DNA of 64,000 nucleotides from Ferrovibrio terrae_A (GTDB taxonomy: Bacteria > Pseudomonadota > Alphaproteobacteria > Ferrovibrionales > Ferrovibrionaceae), in the NCBI RefSeq assembly GCF_943372915.1, contig NZ_CALSAN010000017.1, positions 22,547-86,546 on the forward strand, given 5' to 3'. Below the pieces are notes generated by a model. It saw only the letters and a list, made by a program, of their open reading frames with translations. It made no database searches and was not told the origin of the DNA. Each line of letters starts with the position of its first letter. The first letter of the stretch is position 1. Positions 25,475 through 34,881 of the stretch are shown here, one piece after another. Made by a program: the position numbers and the translations under genes.

Positions 25475-26887
25475 CTACAGGAACCAGATCCAGGTGATCA
25501 GGGCAAACGGCAGCAGCAGCAGCGGGAAGCTCCACAGCATGTAGCCGAAAAAGCTCGGCATGCGGACGCCCGACTGCTCGGCGATGGCCTTGACCATGAA
25601 ATTCGGCGCATTGCCGATATAGGTGAGCGCGCCCATGTAGACCGCGCCCATCGAGATCGCCAGCAGCGTGCTCGCCATCGGCCCCATCAGCGTGGCGGCA
25701 TCGCCGCCGGCCATGTGGAAGAACACCAGATAGGTCGGCGCATTGTCGAGGAAGGCCGACAGCATGCCGGTGAGCCAGAAATACATCTCGTCGCGCGGTG
25801 CACCGTCGGGTCCGGTGGCGAGCGCGATCAGGTCATGCAACTGGCCATCGGCGCCGGCGCGCAGGATGGCGATCACCGGCACGATGGTGAGGAAGATGCC
25901 GGCAAACAGCTTGGCCACTTCCAGGATCGGCTCCCAGGTGAAGCCGTTGCCGTCGCGCGTGGTCTTGCTGGTGATCAGCAACGACAGGCCGGCCAGTGCG
26001 AGCAGGATGATGTCGCGCGCCAGATTCTGCGGCTTCACCTCGACGCCGCCGACAGACAGGCTCCAGTCCGGTGCCCAGGTGCCTGACAGCAGCACCGCGC
26101 CGATCACGCCGGCGAGCAGGAAGATGTTGACGCCGCCCTCGATGCCGATGGTGGTGTCGGGCGTCGGATCGCGGACGATGCCTTCCTTGATGTAGTAGTG
26201 ACGGTCGATCACGTAGAACAGCGCCAGCAGGATCATGCCGAGCAGCAGCGTGGGCGTGAACATCGCCTCCATAGTCCAGAAGAAGCGCACGCCGTTGAGG
26301 AAGCCCAGGAACAGCGGCGGATCGCCCAGCGGTGTCAGCGCGCCGCCGACATTGGCGACCAGGAAAATGAAAAACACGACGACATGCACATTGTGCTTAC
26401 GATTGTCGTTGGCGCGGATGAGTGGCCGGATCAGCAGCATGGCGGCGCCGGTGGTGCCCATCCAGCTGGCCAGCACGGTGCCGGCGGCAAGCAGCCCGGT
26501 ATTCAGGCTGGGGCTGCCATGCAGGTTGCCCATGATGCGCACGCCGCCGGCGATCACGAACAGCGCCAGCAGCAGGATGGTGAAGGGTAGGTATTCATGC
26601 AGCGCCACTTCCAGCACCACATGGGTGGCGGCGCCGAAGCCGTCGCGCAACGCAAAGGGAATCAGAAAGGTGAGGCCCCAGAGGGCGGCGATCTTGCCGT
26701 AATGATGATGCCAGAAAGACGGCGCCAGCAGCGGCAGCAGCGCGATGGACAGCAGGATGCCGGCAAAGGGCAGGCCCCAGAGCAGGCTCAGGCCCGCGCC
26801 ATCAATGGCGGCGGCGGCCTCTGCTGGTGCAGCGAAGCTGCACAGCGCCAGCACCGTAAGAATAGCGGCTGAAAGACTGGCTGGCAT
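25475..26887 (-). CDS. NhaD-type sodium:proton antiporter, tandem copy 1
   Basis: A 470-residue membrane protein with an N-terminal signal-like segment (ALCSFAAPAEAAA) and about 12 helices. Motifs of the NhaD/CitMHS-like ion-transporter group: GILLSIALLPLL, WHHHYGK, GSPSLNTG, MGTTGAAMLLIRPLIRANDNRKHN, FLVANVGGALTPLGDPPLFLGFL, SAFLDNAPTYL and GALTYIGNAPNFMVKAIAE. The family exchanges Na+ (or Li+) for H+; citrate transport is an older database label. It lies 98 bases after a paralogue with the same motifs. Confidence 0.85.
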   Translation of the reverse strand: MPASLSAAILTVLALCSFAAPAEAAAAIDGAGLSLLWGLPFAGILLSIALLPLLAPSFWHHHYGKIAALWGLTFLIPFALRDGFGAATHVVLEVALHEYLPFTILLLALFVIAGGVRIMGNLHGSPSLNTGLLAAGTVLASWMGTTGAAMLLIRPLIRANDNRKHNVHVVVFFIFLVANVGGALTPLGDPPLFLGFLNGVRFFWTMEAMFTPTLLLGMILLALFYVIDRHYYIKEGIVRDPTPDTTIGIEGGVNIFLLAGVIGAVLLSGTWAPDWSLSVGGVEVKPQNLARDIILLALAGLSLLITSKTTRDGNGFTWEPILEVAKLFAGIFLTIVPVIAILRAGADGQLHDLIALATGPDGAPRDEMYFWLTGMLSAFLDNAPTYLVFFHMAGGDAATLMGPMASTLLAISMGAVYMGALTYIGNAPNFMVKAIAEQSGVRMPSFFGYMLWSFPLLLLPFALITWIWFL

Positions 26888-26985
26888 CGCGGCGCGCCCC
26901 CTCGGTTGTTATTCGCGTCGTGTGTCGCGCAACCGATATGGGGGGGCGCTGCCGCCGATGGCAACCCTTGCCGGGCCCTGCCGGG

Positions 26986-28404
26986 TCAGAACATGAAGAA
27001 CAGCAGGGTAACAAGCCCGAAACATGGCAGCAGGATGGCACAGCTCCAGGCCATATAGCCGAAGAAGCTCGGCATCTTCACGTTCATCTCTTCTGCGATC
27101 GCCTTGACCATGAAATTCGGCGCATTGCCGATATAGGAGTTGGCGCCCATGAACACCGCACCGGCTGAAATCGCCAGCAGCGTGGTGGCCAGCGATCCCA
27201 TCAGCACCTGTGCATCGCCGCTCGCCATGTTGAAGAACACCAGATAGGTCGGCGCATTGTCGAGGAAGCTGGAGAGAATGCCGGTCAGCCAGAAATACAT
27301 CACGTTGTTCGGCGAGCCATCGGCATTGGAGGCCAGGCTGACCAGCCCACCGAGCGCGCCATCGGGGCCGGCACGCAGGATGGCGATGGCCGGGATGATG
27401 GTGACGAAGATGCCGGCAAACAGCTTGGCCACTTCGGCGATCGGGCCCCAGGTGAAGCCGTTGTCGCTGCGGGTCTGCTGCGCGGTCAGCTTCAGCGACA
27501 GGCCGGCGATCACCAGCAGCAGGATGTCGCGCGCCAGGTTCTGCAGTTCCACGCCGACGCCAAACACGCTCAGTTCCACGCCGGGTTTCCAGGTGCCTGA
27601 CATCAGCACGGCCAGGATCACGGCGCCGAGCAGCACCAGGTTGATGCCGCCTTCCATGCCGATGGCGCTGTCGGGCGTCGGGTCGGGCGCGATGATGCCT
27701 TCCTTTTTGTAGAGATAGCTGTCGAGGGCATAGAACAGCCCCAGCAGCACCACGGCGACCAGCAGGGTCGGCATGAACAGTGCTTTGGTGGTCCAGAAGA
27801 AATCGACACCCTTGAGGAAGCCGAGGAACAGCGGCGGATCGCCCAGCGGCGTCAGCGCGCCGCCGATGTTGGAGACCAGGAAGATGAAGAACACCACCAC
27901 ATGCACATTGTGCTTGCGGTTGTCGTTGGCGCGGATCAGCGGCCGGATCATCAGCATGGATGCACCGGTGGTGCCCATCCAGCTGGCCAGCACAGTGCCG
28001 ATGAACAGCATGCCGGTGTTCAGGCTGGGCGAGCCATGCAGGTTGCCGGTCAGCCGCACGCCGCCGGCTACGGTGAACAGGGCGAACAGCAGGATGATGA
28101 AGGGGATATATTCATGCAGTGCCACTTCCAGCAGCACATGCGCGGTGCCGCCGGCGCCGATCTGCAGGCCGAAGGGCACGACGACGCACAGGCCCCAGAA
28201 GGCGGCGACCTTGCCGTAATGGTGATGCCAGAACTGCGGGGTGAACAGCGGCATCAGGGCGATCGAGAGCAGGATGCCGGCAAACGGCAGCACCCAGAGA
28301 ATGTTCAGGCTGCGTCCGTCGATGGCGGCGGCCTCGGCCGGCAGGGCAGCCAGCAGGACAAGCACACAGGCAGGCGCAAGGCGCAGAAGACGCAGACAGG
28401 TCAT
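26986..28404 (-). CDS. NhaD-type sodium:proton antiporter, tandem copy 2
   Basis: A 472-residue paralogue of the next gene downstream: the same order of WHHHYGK, GSPSLNTG, MGTTGASMLMIRPLIRANDNRKHN, GGALTPLGDPPLFLGFL, SSFLDNAPTYL and NSYIGNAPNFMVKAIAEEM, with a signal-like N-terminus ending LPAEAAA. Differences concentrate in the periplasmic or cytosolic loops around residues 220-300. As the upstream member of the pair it probably carries the promoter. Duplicated antiporters may differ in ion affinity or in expression. Confidence 0.85.
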   Translation of the reverse strand: MTCLRLLRLAPACVLVLLAALPAEAAAIDGRSLNILWVLPFAGILLSIALMPLFTPQFWHHHYGKVAAFWGLCVVVPFGLQIGAGGTAHVLLEVALHEYIPFIILLFALFTVAGGVRLTGNLHGSPSLNTGMLFIGTVLASWMGTTGASMLMIRPLIRANDNRKHNVHVVVFFIFLVSNIGGALTPLGDPPLFLGFLKGVDFFWTTKALFMPTLLVAVVLLGLFYALDSYLYKKEGIIAPDPTPDSAIGMEGGINLVLLGAVILAVLMSGTWKPGVELSVFGVGVELQNLARDILLLVIAGLSLKLTAQQTRSDNGFTWGPIAEVAKLFAGIFVTIIPAIAILRAGPDGALGGLVSLASNADGSPNNVMYFWLTGILSSFLDNAPTYLVFFNMASGDAQVLMGSLATTLLAISAGAVFMGANSYIGNAPNFMVKAIAEEMNVKMPSFFGYMAWSCAILLPCFGLVTLLFFMF

Positions 28405-28460
28405 GATTCCCCCGATATCCCGAAACAGCCGCGCAGCTTAACGGCGCGGGCGGGGCGGGA

Positions 28461-29426
28461 TCAACCCGGCGGACGGCCGGGTGGCGCCTGCTCCGGCGGC
28501 GTTTCCCCCGGTGCGGTCACATAGGGGGCCTCTGGCGCGTCATGGCCGGCCGGGTCCTGGTGGATGATGATGCCGGCGCCGGGAAACAGGGTCAGCAGTT
28601 CGGCCTCGATCTCGTCGGAAATGCGATGCGCCTCACGCAGACTGATCTCCGGGTCGAGTTCGAGATGAAACTGGATGAAAACCTGGGTGCCGGCCTGGCG
28701 CGTGCGCAGGTCATGCAGGGCGCGGGCCTTTTCGTGGCGACGCACCACGGCAAGGACGCGCTCGCGGTCGGCATCGGCCAGCTCGCGGTCCATCAGGTTG
28801 TCGAGCGCCCCGCGCACGATGTCGATGGCGCTTTTCACGATGATGGCGGCGACGACCAGCGCAGCGGCGGCATCGACCCAGACATAGTCGGGCTGGCTGG
28901 CCAGCAGCAGGGCCAGGATCACGGTCAGGTTGGTGGCCAGATCGCCGACATAGTGCAACCGGTCGGCTGCGATGGCGAGCGAGCCGGTCTGCCGCACGAT
29001 GTGGCGCTGGTACAGGATCAGGCCGCCGGTCAGCAGGATCGACAGCACCATCACGGCAATGCCGGCAGGGCTGCTGCCGATCGGCTGCGGCGTCACCAGA
29101 TGCTGGATGCCGGTGATGAACAGATACAGCGCCGAGCCGGCCACCAGCGCACCCTGGCCCAGACCGGCGAGCGCCTCGGCCTTGCCATGGCCGAAGCGAT
29201 GCTCGTCATCGGCCGGCGTCAGCGCGTGGCGCACCGCGAGCAGATTGATGGCCGAGGCCACGCCATCGAGCAGGCTGTCGACCAGCGATGCCAGCAGGGC
29301 AACGGATTCGGTCTGCAGCCAGGCTGCCAGTTTGGCCGCCACCAGCAGCAGGACCACCAGCACCGAGGCATAGGTGGCGCGGCGCATCAGCCGCGCTTTG
29401 AGCGCCGGATCGTGGGCTGCGGTCAC
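28461..29426 (-). CDS. Cation diffusion facilitator (divalent metal exporter)
   Basis: A 321-residue CDF transporter with six helices and a C-terminal cytosolic domain. The metal site is visible as Asp50 and Asp54 (SLVDSLLD) in helix 2 and His158 and Asp162 (HYVGD) in helix 5, the DD-HD set of the FieF/zinc-iron-cadmium group. The C-terminal domain has the expected HxxR and FHLELDPE pattern, and is followed by an unusual Pro-rich tail (about 25 residues, PPEQAPPGRPPG). Start overlaps pdxH stop as ATGA, so the two genes are coupled. Confidence 0.88.
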   Translation of the reverse strand: MTAAHDPALKARLMRRATYASVLVVLLLVAAKLAAWLQTESVALLASLVDSLLDGVASAINLLAVRHALTPADDEHRFGHGKAEALAGLGQGALVAGSALYLFITGIQHLVTPQPIGSSPAGIAVMVLSILLTGGLILYQRHIVRQTGSLAIAADRLHYVGDLATNLTVILALLLASQPDYVWVDAAAALVVAAIIVKSAIDIVRGALDNLMDRELADADRERVLAVVRRHEKARALHDLRTRQAGTQVFIQFHLELDPEISLREAHRISDEIEAELLTLFPGAGIIIHQDPAGHDAPEAPYVTAPGETPPEQAPPGRPPG

Positions 29427-30013
29427 GGGTAGAGCTGTTCGGTGGCCCAGGGCGCCGCCGCATCGGCGCGGCGATAGACCAGGCGTTCATGCAGGCGGAA
29501 GGGCTTGTCGGTCCAGAATTCGATATAGCTCGGCGCGATGCGGAAGCCCGACCAGTAGGGCGGCCGCGGCACCTCGCCGATGGCATGCTTGGCGGCATAT
29601 TTCGCCACCGCGGCTTCCAGCGCGAAACGCCCTTCCAGCGGGCGCGACTGCTGCGAGGCCCAGGCGCCGATGCGGCTGTCGCGGGGACGCGAGGCGAAAT
29701 AGGCATCGGCCTCGGAGTCAGACACCACGCTCACCGCGCCGCGGATGCGCACCTGGCGCCGCAGGCTCTTCCAGTGGAACACGGCGGCGGCCTGTTTGTT
29801 GGCCAGCAGCTCGGTGCCCTTCTGGCTTTCGAAATTGGTGTAGAAGACAAAGCTGCGCGCGTCGTGATCCTTCAGCAGCACCATGCGCACATTGGGCAGG
29901 CCGTCGGTATCGGCGGTGGCCAGCGCCATGGCATTGGCATCGTTGGGCTCGCTGGCTTCGGCCTGTTTGAGCCAGGCGGAGAACAGGGCAAACGGATCGG
30001 CGGCGGGGGTCAT
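29423..30013 (-). CDS. pdxH: Pyridoxamine 5'-phosphate oxidase
   Basis: A 196-residue FMN enzyme that makes pyridoxal 5'-phosphate. Typical motifs are NAMALATAD..GLPNVRMVLLKD, FVFYTNFESQKG, FHWKSLRRQVRIRG, FASRPRDSRIGAWASQQSRPL, and the C-terminal YWSGFRIAPSYIEFW with FRLHERLVYRR. The ATG at 30013 starts the homologous region; an upstream start 19 codons earlier is possible. Alphaproteobacterial pdxH is often next to a divergent 17-kDa antigen-like gene, as it is here. Confidence 0.94.
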   Translation of the reverse strand: MTPAADPFALFSAWLKQAEASEPNDANAMALATADTDGLPNVRMVLLKDHDARSFVFYTNFESQKGTELLANKQAAAVFHWKSLRRQVRIRGAVSVVSDSEADAYFASRPRDSRIGAWASQQSRPLEGRFALEAAVAKYAAKHAIGEVPRPPYWSGFRIAPSYIEFWTDKPFRLHERLVYRRADAAAPWATEQLYP

Positions 30014-30210
30014 GGTCTGAACTCTTTGGCGTCTGAACAAGTCTTTGGGACTGCGAAACAATCGCGACAAGGCCGGGGCACAATCCCGGTGTCATGCGAT
30101 GTTACAGTGTGCCGCGAAGTTACCCAACCCCCGCCGCAATCCCGCCGTAATCCCCGCTCAGATTTTCCGGCGTACCCACTCTGGGTATGTCCAAAAGGAT
30201 CACGACGTCC

Positions 30211-30717
30211 ATGAACGCCATTTCGCATCGTTTTGCTGGTACTCGCCGTTATACGAGCGTGGTTGCCGCAATCGGTATCGCAGCCCTGGTGGCCGCCTGC
30301 GCCAATGACAGCGGCCCGAAGCAGACCGGTGGCACCGTGCTGGGTGGCATCGGCGGTGCCGTCGCCGGCGCCCAGTTCGGCAAGGGCACCGGCCAGTTGG
30401 TCGGCGTTGCCGCCGGCACCCTGATCGGTGCGCTGCTCGGCTCGGAAGTCGGCAAGTCGCTCGACAAGGCGGATCGCACCTATATGGAGCGCGCCAACCA
30501 GCGCGCCCTGGAAACCACCCCGTCCGGCACCCAGGTGTCGTGGCGCAACCCCGACAGCGGCAATGCCGGCACCATCGTGCCGCAGCCGGCCTACCAGGCG
30601 CCCAGCGGCGAGTATTGCCGCGAGTTCCAGCAGACCATCCAGGTCGGCGGTGAAAGCAAGCAGGGCTATGGCACCGCCTGCCGCCAGCCCGACGGCAGCT
30701 GGAAGGTCATGCACTGA
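30211..30717 (+). CDS. 17-kDa surface-antigen-like outer-membrane lipoprotein (glycine zipper)
   Basis: A 168-residue lipoprotein. The signal peptide ends in the lipobox LVAAC (residue 27 from this start). A glycine-zipper segment follows (GGTVLGGIGGAVAGAQFGKG and GTLIGALLGSEVGKSLDKAD), then a C-terminal domain with SWRNPDSGNAGT, CREFQQTI and YGTACRQPDGSW. This is the RT0821/rickettsial 17-kDa antigen family, thought to sit in the outer membrane. AAGGA stands 11 bases before this ATG; an ATG at 30187 is possible but has no ribosome site. A terminator follows. Confidence 0.85.
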   Translation: MNAISHRFAGTRRYTSVVAAIGIAALVAACANDSGPKQTGGTVLGGIGGAVAGAQFGKGTGQLVGVAAGTLIGALLGSEVGKSLDKADRTYMERANQRALETTPSGTQVSWRNPDSGNAGTIVPQPAYQAPSGEYCREFQQTIQVGGESKQGYGTACRQPDGSWKVMH

Positions 30718-30790
30718 TGTCCCGGCCTGGGCGCTGCAGGGCCTCAGGCTGAATACCCGCGTATTTCCATTTCCCTTCCCCCCAGACTAA

Positions 30791-30824
30791 ACGGCGTATC
30801 CTTCCGGATGCGCCGTCTTTTTTT
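30791..30824 (+). terminator. Rho-independent terminator after the 17-kDa lipoprotein gene
   Basis: An 11-bp stem ACGGCGTATCC (30791-30801) with GGATGCGCCGT (30806-30816), one mismatch, a TTCC loop, then CTTTTTTT (30817-30824). Confidence 0.92.
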
Positions 30825-30908
30825 GTGATCTGTTAACCCCGCGGGCCCAGAATGACGCGGCTATCCGGCAGAAGCCGGGTGGCAGACATTGCAGAGGAGG
30901 GGGCCAGA

Positions 30909-31559
30909 ATGGTCGCCGAGATTGCCAGAGACGCCGCGCGGGCGGAGATTGGCGTGCCGATGCGCGCCCTGCTGGACGCGCGCGATGCGCTGGAGGCCCT
31001 GCGGGCACCGCGCCAGAAAACCGATGCCGAGCGCAAGCTCGACGACATCCTGCAAAACCTGAAAGCCGAGAAGACCGACGCGGCCCGGGAAGCGGCGCGC
31101 CGCAAGATCGCGCAGATCAAGGCCAGGCTGCAGGCGCTGAAGCTGGCGGCCGGATCGGCGGCGGCCACCGGCGATGCGAAACTGGCGCGCAAGGTGGCCA
31201 AGGATATCCGCGATGCGGCACGCGAGCTGGGCAAGGCGCTGAACGAAGCCGGCAGCGGCAGTGGCGTTGCGCCAGCCATTGCCGGCACTACGGCCGATAG
31301 CGAAAAAGCCGCCACACAGCAGAAGCAGGCGCTCGCCGCCGGCAGCGACCTCGCCGCCCTGAAAGGCGAAGCGGCCGAACTGGTGCAAGAGCTGAAAAAG
31401 ATCATGCGCAAGCTGCGCCAGACCGGGCTGCATCCCGGCCTCAACCGAAAAGACCGCGGCGAGATGGACCGCACGGTTGGCGAGGCCGAGCGCGCGCTGT
31501 CCGGCCTGCAGGCGGCTGCCGCGCCGGCCACGGGTGGCGCGGTCGATATCACCGCCTGA
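30909..31559 (+). CDS. Alanine-rich coiled-coil protein of unknown function
   Basis: A 216-residue soluble, highly helical protein rich in Ala, Lys, Arg and Glu, with heptad-like stretches (ERKLDDILQNLKAEKTD, RKIAQIKARLQALKLA, LVQELKKIMRKLRQTG). There is no signal peptide or membrane segment, and I do not recognise a family. The ATG at 30909 follows a strong GGAGGGGG 6-8 bases upstream and is preferred to an ATG at 30852 that lacks one. The third codon position is strongly G/C as in its neighbours. It ends 40 bases from the convergent sensor-kinase gene. Confidence 0.6.
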   Translation: MVAEIARDAARAEIGVPMRALLDARDALEALRAPRQKTDAERKLDDILQNLKAEKTDAAREAARRKIAQIKARLQALKLAAGSAAATGDAKLARKVAKDIRDAARELGKALNEAGSGSGVAPAIAGTTADSEKAATQQKQALAAGSDLAALKGEAAELVQELKKIMRKLRQTGLHPGLNRKDRGEMDRTVGEAERALSGLQAAAAPATGGAVDITA

Positions 31560-31599
31560 TCGCTGTGCGGTCCCGGTTCAGGCCGGGCTCAGGCCGGGC

Positions 31600-33423
31600 T
31601 CAGGCCGGGGCGGCCACCGGCAGACGCAGATGCACGGCCGTGCCGCCGTCCGTTGTGGCTTCGCTCTGCAATGTGCCGCCGTGATGGCGGACCAGCTCCT
31701 GCATGATGGCCAGGCGCAGGGCCAGGTCGCTGGCCTGATGGGGGGCGCGCTGCTCGAAACTGTGCAGCGGCCGTGTCTCGCCCGAGATTGCCGGCAAAGC
31801 CGCCTGACTGGTCAGGGTGATACGCATCGCCGCATTGTCCGCGGCCGTTGTCAGGGCCAGGCGGTTGCCCGCCGGCGACAGCCGGATCGATTCCTCCAGC
31901 AGGGTGACGAGAATCTGCTGCAGCCGCCGCCGGTCGGCCACGACGCTGCCGCCTGTCTCGCTCAGCGCCAGCTGGCAATCGGTCTGTTGCAGCACGGGTT
32001 GGATCTGTGCGATGGCTGCAGCGATCGCCGTGGCCAGATCCAGGTGTTCCGGCCGCAGCGCGAAATGCCCGGCCTCGATCTGGGCGATATCGAGCAGGTC
32101 GTCGATCAGGGTCAGAAGGTGGCGGCTGCTTTTCAGGATCAGCGCACCGTATTCCGCTGCCTTGCCGCTGCCGGCCCTGAGCTGCGGCAGCGTCAGGATC
32201 TCGGCAAAGCCGATCACGGCATTGAGCGGCGTGCGCAACTCGTGACTGAGATTGCCGAGAAAGTTCGTCTTCGCCATGCTGGCGCGCTCGGCTTCCGCTT
32301 TTGCCTTGATCAGGGCGTTTTCATAACTGCGCTGCCGGGTCACATCGCGCAGCGTGCCGGCGACGCGGAGGATTTCTCCATCGCGGTCGCGCACCGTCTC
32401 GTTGACGGCGAGCAGGATGCGGGGCTCTCCGCCGGGGATGGGAACGCGGAACTCCACCGTGGTTTGCGCCGAGTCATCGCGTGCAGCCTTGATGCTGTAT
32501 GCCAGCCTGTCGCGGTCGTCGGGATGGACGCGGTCCAGCAAGGCTTGCGTGCTTGCCGGGATGGCGCCGGGCGCCAGGCCGATCAGGCGGTAGAACTGGT
32601 CCGACCAGAAGGTCGCGTTGCGTTTCGCATCCCAGTCCCAGTTGCCGACATTGCCGATGCGCTGGGCATTCTGCAGTGAGTCGAGGGTGCGGCGATAATT
32701 CTCTTCCGCCACATCGCGTGCGGCCTCCGCCATCTTGCGGGCCTGGTCGACCTCCTGCAACAGCTCGGCATTGCGCAGCCGCAGGGCGGCCGAGCGCAGT
32801 TCCTTGTCATGCGCGTTGTGGCTCCAGATCGAGGTGAAAGTCGCAAAAACCAGGCCGCAGAAGGCAATCGTCAATGCGCCGGCGCTACCTTCCACCAGAC
32901 AGCGGATCAGTGGCGGTGCGAGGGTCGTGATCATGAATGTGTAATAGGATGGCAGATGCACGCTGCGGGTCAGCACGCTCAGTGTGATCAGCCCGCAAAG
33001 CGCAAAGCCGAGCGTGATCTGCGATTCGAAATCGTTGGGCACGAAGCTGAACCAGCCGAGCAGGCCCCAGCCGGCACCGGTGACTGCCGATGCGAGGGCG
33101 AAGCGATTGGTCCAGGAACTGGCTGCCGCGAAAGGGTCAGGACGTGCGGCGAAGCCGCGCCGCAGCTGGTCGAACCACAGCGTGCCGCCAAGGTTGAGCC
33201 CGAAGGTGAGCGCCATCTGCCAGATGTGCAGGCTGTTCCAGAAGGCGGCGAACAGGCCGGCCATGAACAGGAACGCCATGTATCGCGTCGGGCGGCTCAA
33301 TCGATACAGCCGCTCCGCGATCACGGCCTCGATGAGGGGGCGATCCGCCGGTCTGGGTGTTGCGTCTGTCTCGTGGATCAACCGTTTGAGCAGGGCTGGG
33401 GATACCCCGTCAGGTTTGTTCAT
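31600..33423 (-). CDS. Membrane PAS sensor histidine kinase-like protein with degenerate ATPase domain
   Basis: A 607-residue protein: about six membrane helices (residues 48-198), a short coiled coil (210-245), a PAS/PAC domain (about 250-362, IGNVGNWDWD, RVHPDDRDRL, GTLRDVTRQR), then a HisKA domain with an intact H-box, His394 in NLSHELRTPLNAVIGF. The catalytic domain is eroded: the N-box reads RRLQQILVTLLEESIRLS without the essential Asn, no DxGxG G1 box is seen, and the G2 region reads SDLALR instead of GTGLGL. It may be phosphorylated by another kinase or act as a scaffold. No response regulator is adjacent. A kinase-less paralogue lies 2.5 kb away. Confidence 0.78.
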   Translation of the reverse strand: MNKPDGVSPALLKRLIHETDATPRPADRPLIEAVIAERLYRLSRPTRYMAFLFMAGLFAAFWNSLHIWQMALTFGLNLGGTLWFDQLRRGFAARPDPFAAASSWTNRFALASAVTGAGWGLLGWFSFVPNDFESQITLGFALCGLITLSVLTRSVHLPSYYTFMITTLAPPLIRCLVEGSAGALTIAFCGLVFATFTSIWSHNAHDKELRSAALRLRNAELLQEVDQARKMAEAARDVAEENYRRTLDSLQNAQRIGNVGNWDWDAKRNATFWSDQFYRLIGLAPGAIPASTQALLDRVHPDDRDRLAYSIKAARDDSAQTTVEFRVPIPGGEPRILLAVNETVRDRDGEILRVAGTLRDVTRQRSYENALIKAKAEAERASMAKTNFLGNLSHELRTPLNAVIGFAEILTLPQLRAGSGKAAEYGALILKSSRHLLTLIDDLLDIAQIEAGHFALRPEHLDLATAIAAAIAQIQPVLQQTDCQLALSETGGSVVADRRRLQQILVTLLEESIRLSPAGNRLALTTAADNAAMRITLTSQAALPAISGETRPLHSFEQRAPHQASDLALRLAIMQELVRHHGGTLQSEATTDGGTAVHLRLPVAAPA

Positions 33424-33586
33424 GCGGCCCTGATGCGGTGGCGAAAGATCAGAGCAACTTAAACAGCCGCACGCAAAATGCCATGACTAGTTTCGTTCAC
33501 TGGGTGCGCCATGGGCCGGAAATGGCTGTCTTTTAGCCAGTGAGTTGCTTCTATCACCACCGGAGGCTGGTGAAGAGGGCGACTTC

Positions 33587-34846
33587 CTAGCGCCCCACAA
33601 TTACCGCGGCATTGACGCCGCCGAAGCCAAACGCATTCGACATCGCATAGTCGATGGCCTTCGCCTTGGCCTGATGCGGCACCAGATCGATGCCGGCGCA
33701 GGCCGGATCGGTCTGATCGAGATTGCGGGTCGGTGGCAGCAGGCCGCTGCGCACCGCCAGCAGGGCATAGATCGCCTCCACCGCGCCCGCCGCACCCAGC
33801 AGATGCCCGATCGCCGATTTGGTGGACGACATGGCAAGCTGGGCGATGTGGTTGCCGAACAGGCTTTTCACTGCGGAAATCTCGGCAGCATCGCCGACCG
33901 GTGTCGCCGTCGCATGGGCGTTGATGTAGCCGATCTGGTCGGTAGTCAGCCCGGCCATCTCTAGGGCGATCTGCATGGCGCGTTTGGCGCCGTTGCCATC
34001 CTCCGGCGGCGCGGTGATGTGATGCGCATCGCCGCTGGTGCCATAGCCCAGCACGCGGCCGAGAATCTGCGCGCCGCGCGCTTTTGCATGCTCCAGCGAT
34101 TCCAGCACCAGGATGCCGGCGCCTTCGCCCATCACGAAACCGTCGCGATTGGCATCGAACGGACGCGAGGCCAGGGCTGGGTCGTCGTTATGCGCCGTCG
34201 CCAGCGCACGGGCGGCGGCAAAGCCGGCGATGCTGACGCGGTCGATGCAGGCCTCGGTGCCGCCGGCCACCATCACATCGGCCTCATGGCTGCGGATCAT
34301 GCGTGCGGCGTCACCGATCGCCTGGGCACCGGCAGCGCAGGCGGTCACCGGGCAGCCCAGCGGGCCTTCCAGCCCGTGGCGGATCGAGACATGGCCGGCG
34401 GCCAGGTTGCCGAGGAAGGAGGGGATCACGAAGGGCGAAAGCTTGCGCGGCCCGGCGCGCTCCACCGTGCGGGTGGCCTCGGCAATCGCCGGGAAGCCGC
34501 CGATGCCGGTGGCGATGATGCAGCCAGCACGCGTGCGCGCGGCGGCATCGGCCAGGGTCAGGCCGGCCTGTTTCATCGCCTCGCCCGCCGCAGTCAGCGC
34601 GAACTGGATGAAGCGGTCCATCTTGCGGCGGTCTTTCGCCGGCGCCGCGCTGTCGGGATCGAAGCCCTGCGCATCATCCTGGATATCCGGCACGATGCCG
34701 GCCACTTTGGCCGGCAGGTCAGACGTATCGAAGCCGGTGATGCGGCGCAGGCCGGACAGGCCCGCGGTCAGCCGTTGCCAGTTGGTTTCGACGCCGACGC
34801 CCAGCGGCGTGACCAGTCCCAGTCCGGTGATGACGACTTCGCGCAT
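33587..34846 (-). CDS. fabF: Beta-ketoacyl-ACP synthase II-like
   Basis: A 419-residue condensing enzyme with the FabF thiolase fold: N-terminal REVVITGLGLVTPLG, active-site Cys170 in PVTACAAGAQAIGDA, the two catalytic His in INAHATATPVGD and KSAIGHLLGAAG, and the terminal NAFGFGGVNAAVI. It should elongate acyl-ACP with malonyl-ACP. It is not in a fab cluster; it stands alone, divergent from a MarR-family gene, so it may be an accessory paralogue with special regulation instead of the housekeeping FabF. The ATG at 34846 has GGGGAG 8 bases upstream. Confidence 0.88.
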   Translation of the reverse strand: MREVVITGLGLVTPLGVGVETNWQRLTAGLSGLRRITGFDTSDLPAKVAGIVPDIQDDAQGFDPDSAAPAKDRRKMDRFIQFALTAAGEAMKQAGLTLADAAARTRAGCIIATGIGGFPAIAEATRTVERAGPRKLSPFVIPSFLGNLAAGHVSIRHGLEGPLGCPVTACAAGAQAIGDAARMIRSHEADVMVAGGTEACIDRVSIAGFAAARALATAHNDDPALASRPFDANRDGFVMGEGAGILVLESLEHAKARGAQILGRVLGYGTSGDAHHITAPPEDGNGAKRAMQIALEMAGLTTDQIGYINAHATATPVGDAAEISAVKSLFGNHIAQLAMSSTKSAIGHLLGAAGAVEAIYALLAVRSGLLPPTRNLDQTDPACAGIDLVPHQAKAKAIDYAMSNAFGFGGVNAAVIVGR

Positions 34847-34881
34847 GGCGGTTCTCCCCAAGAGGAATAAAGTGGCAGATA

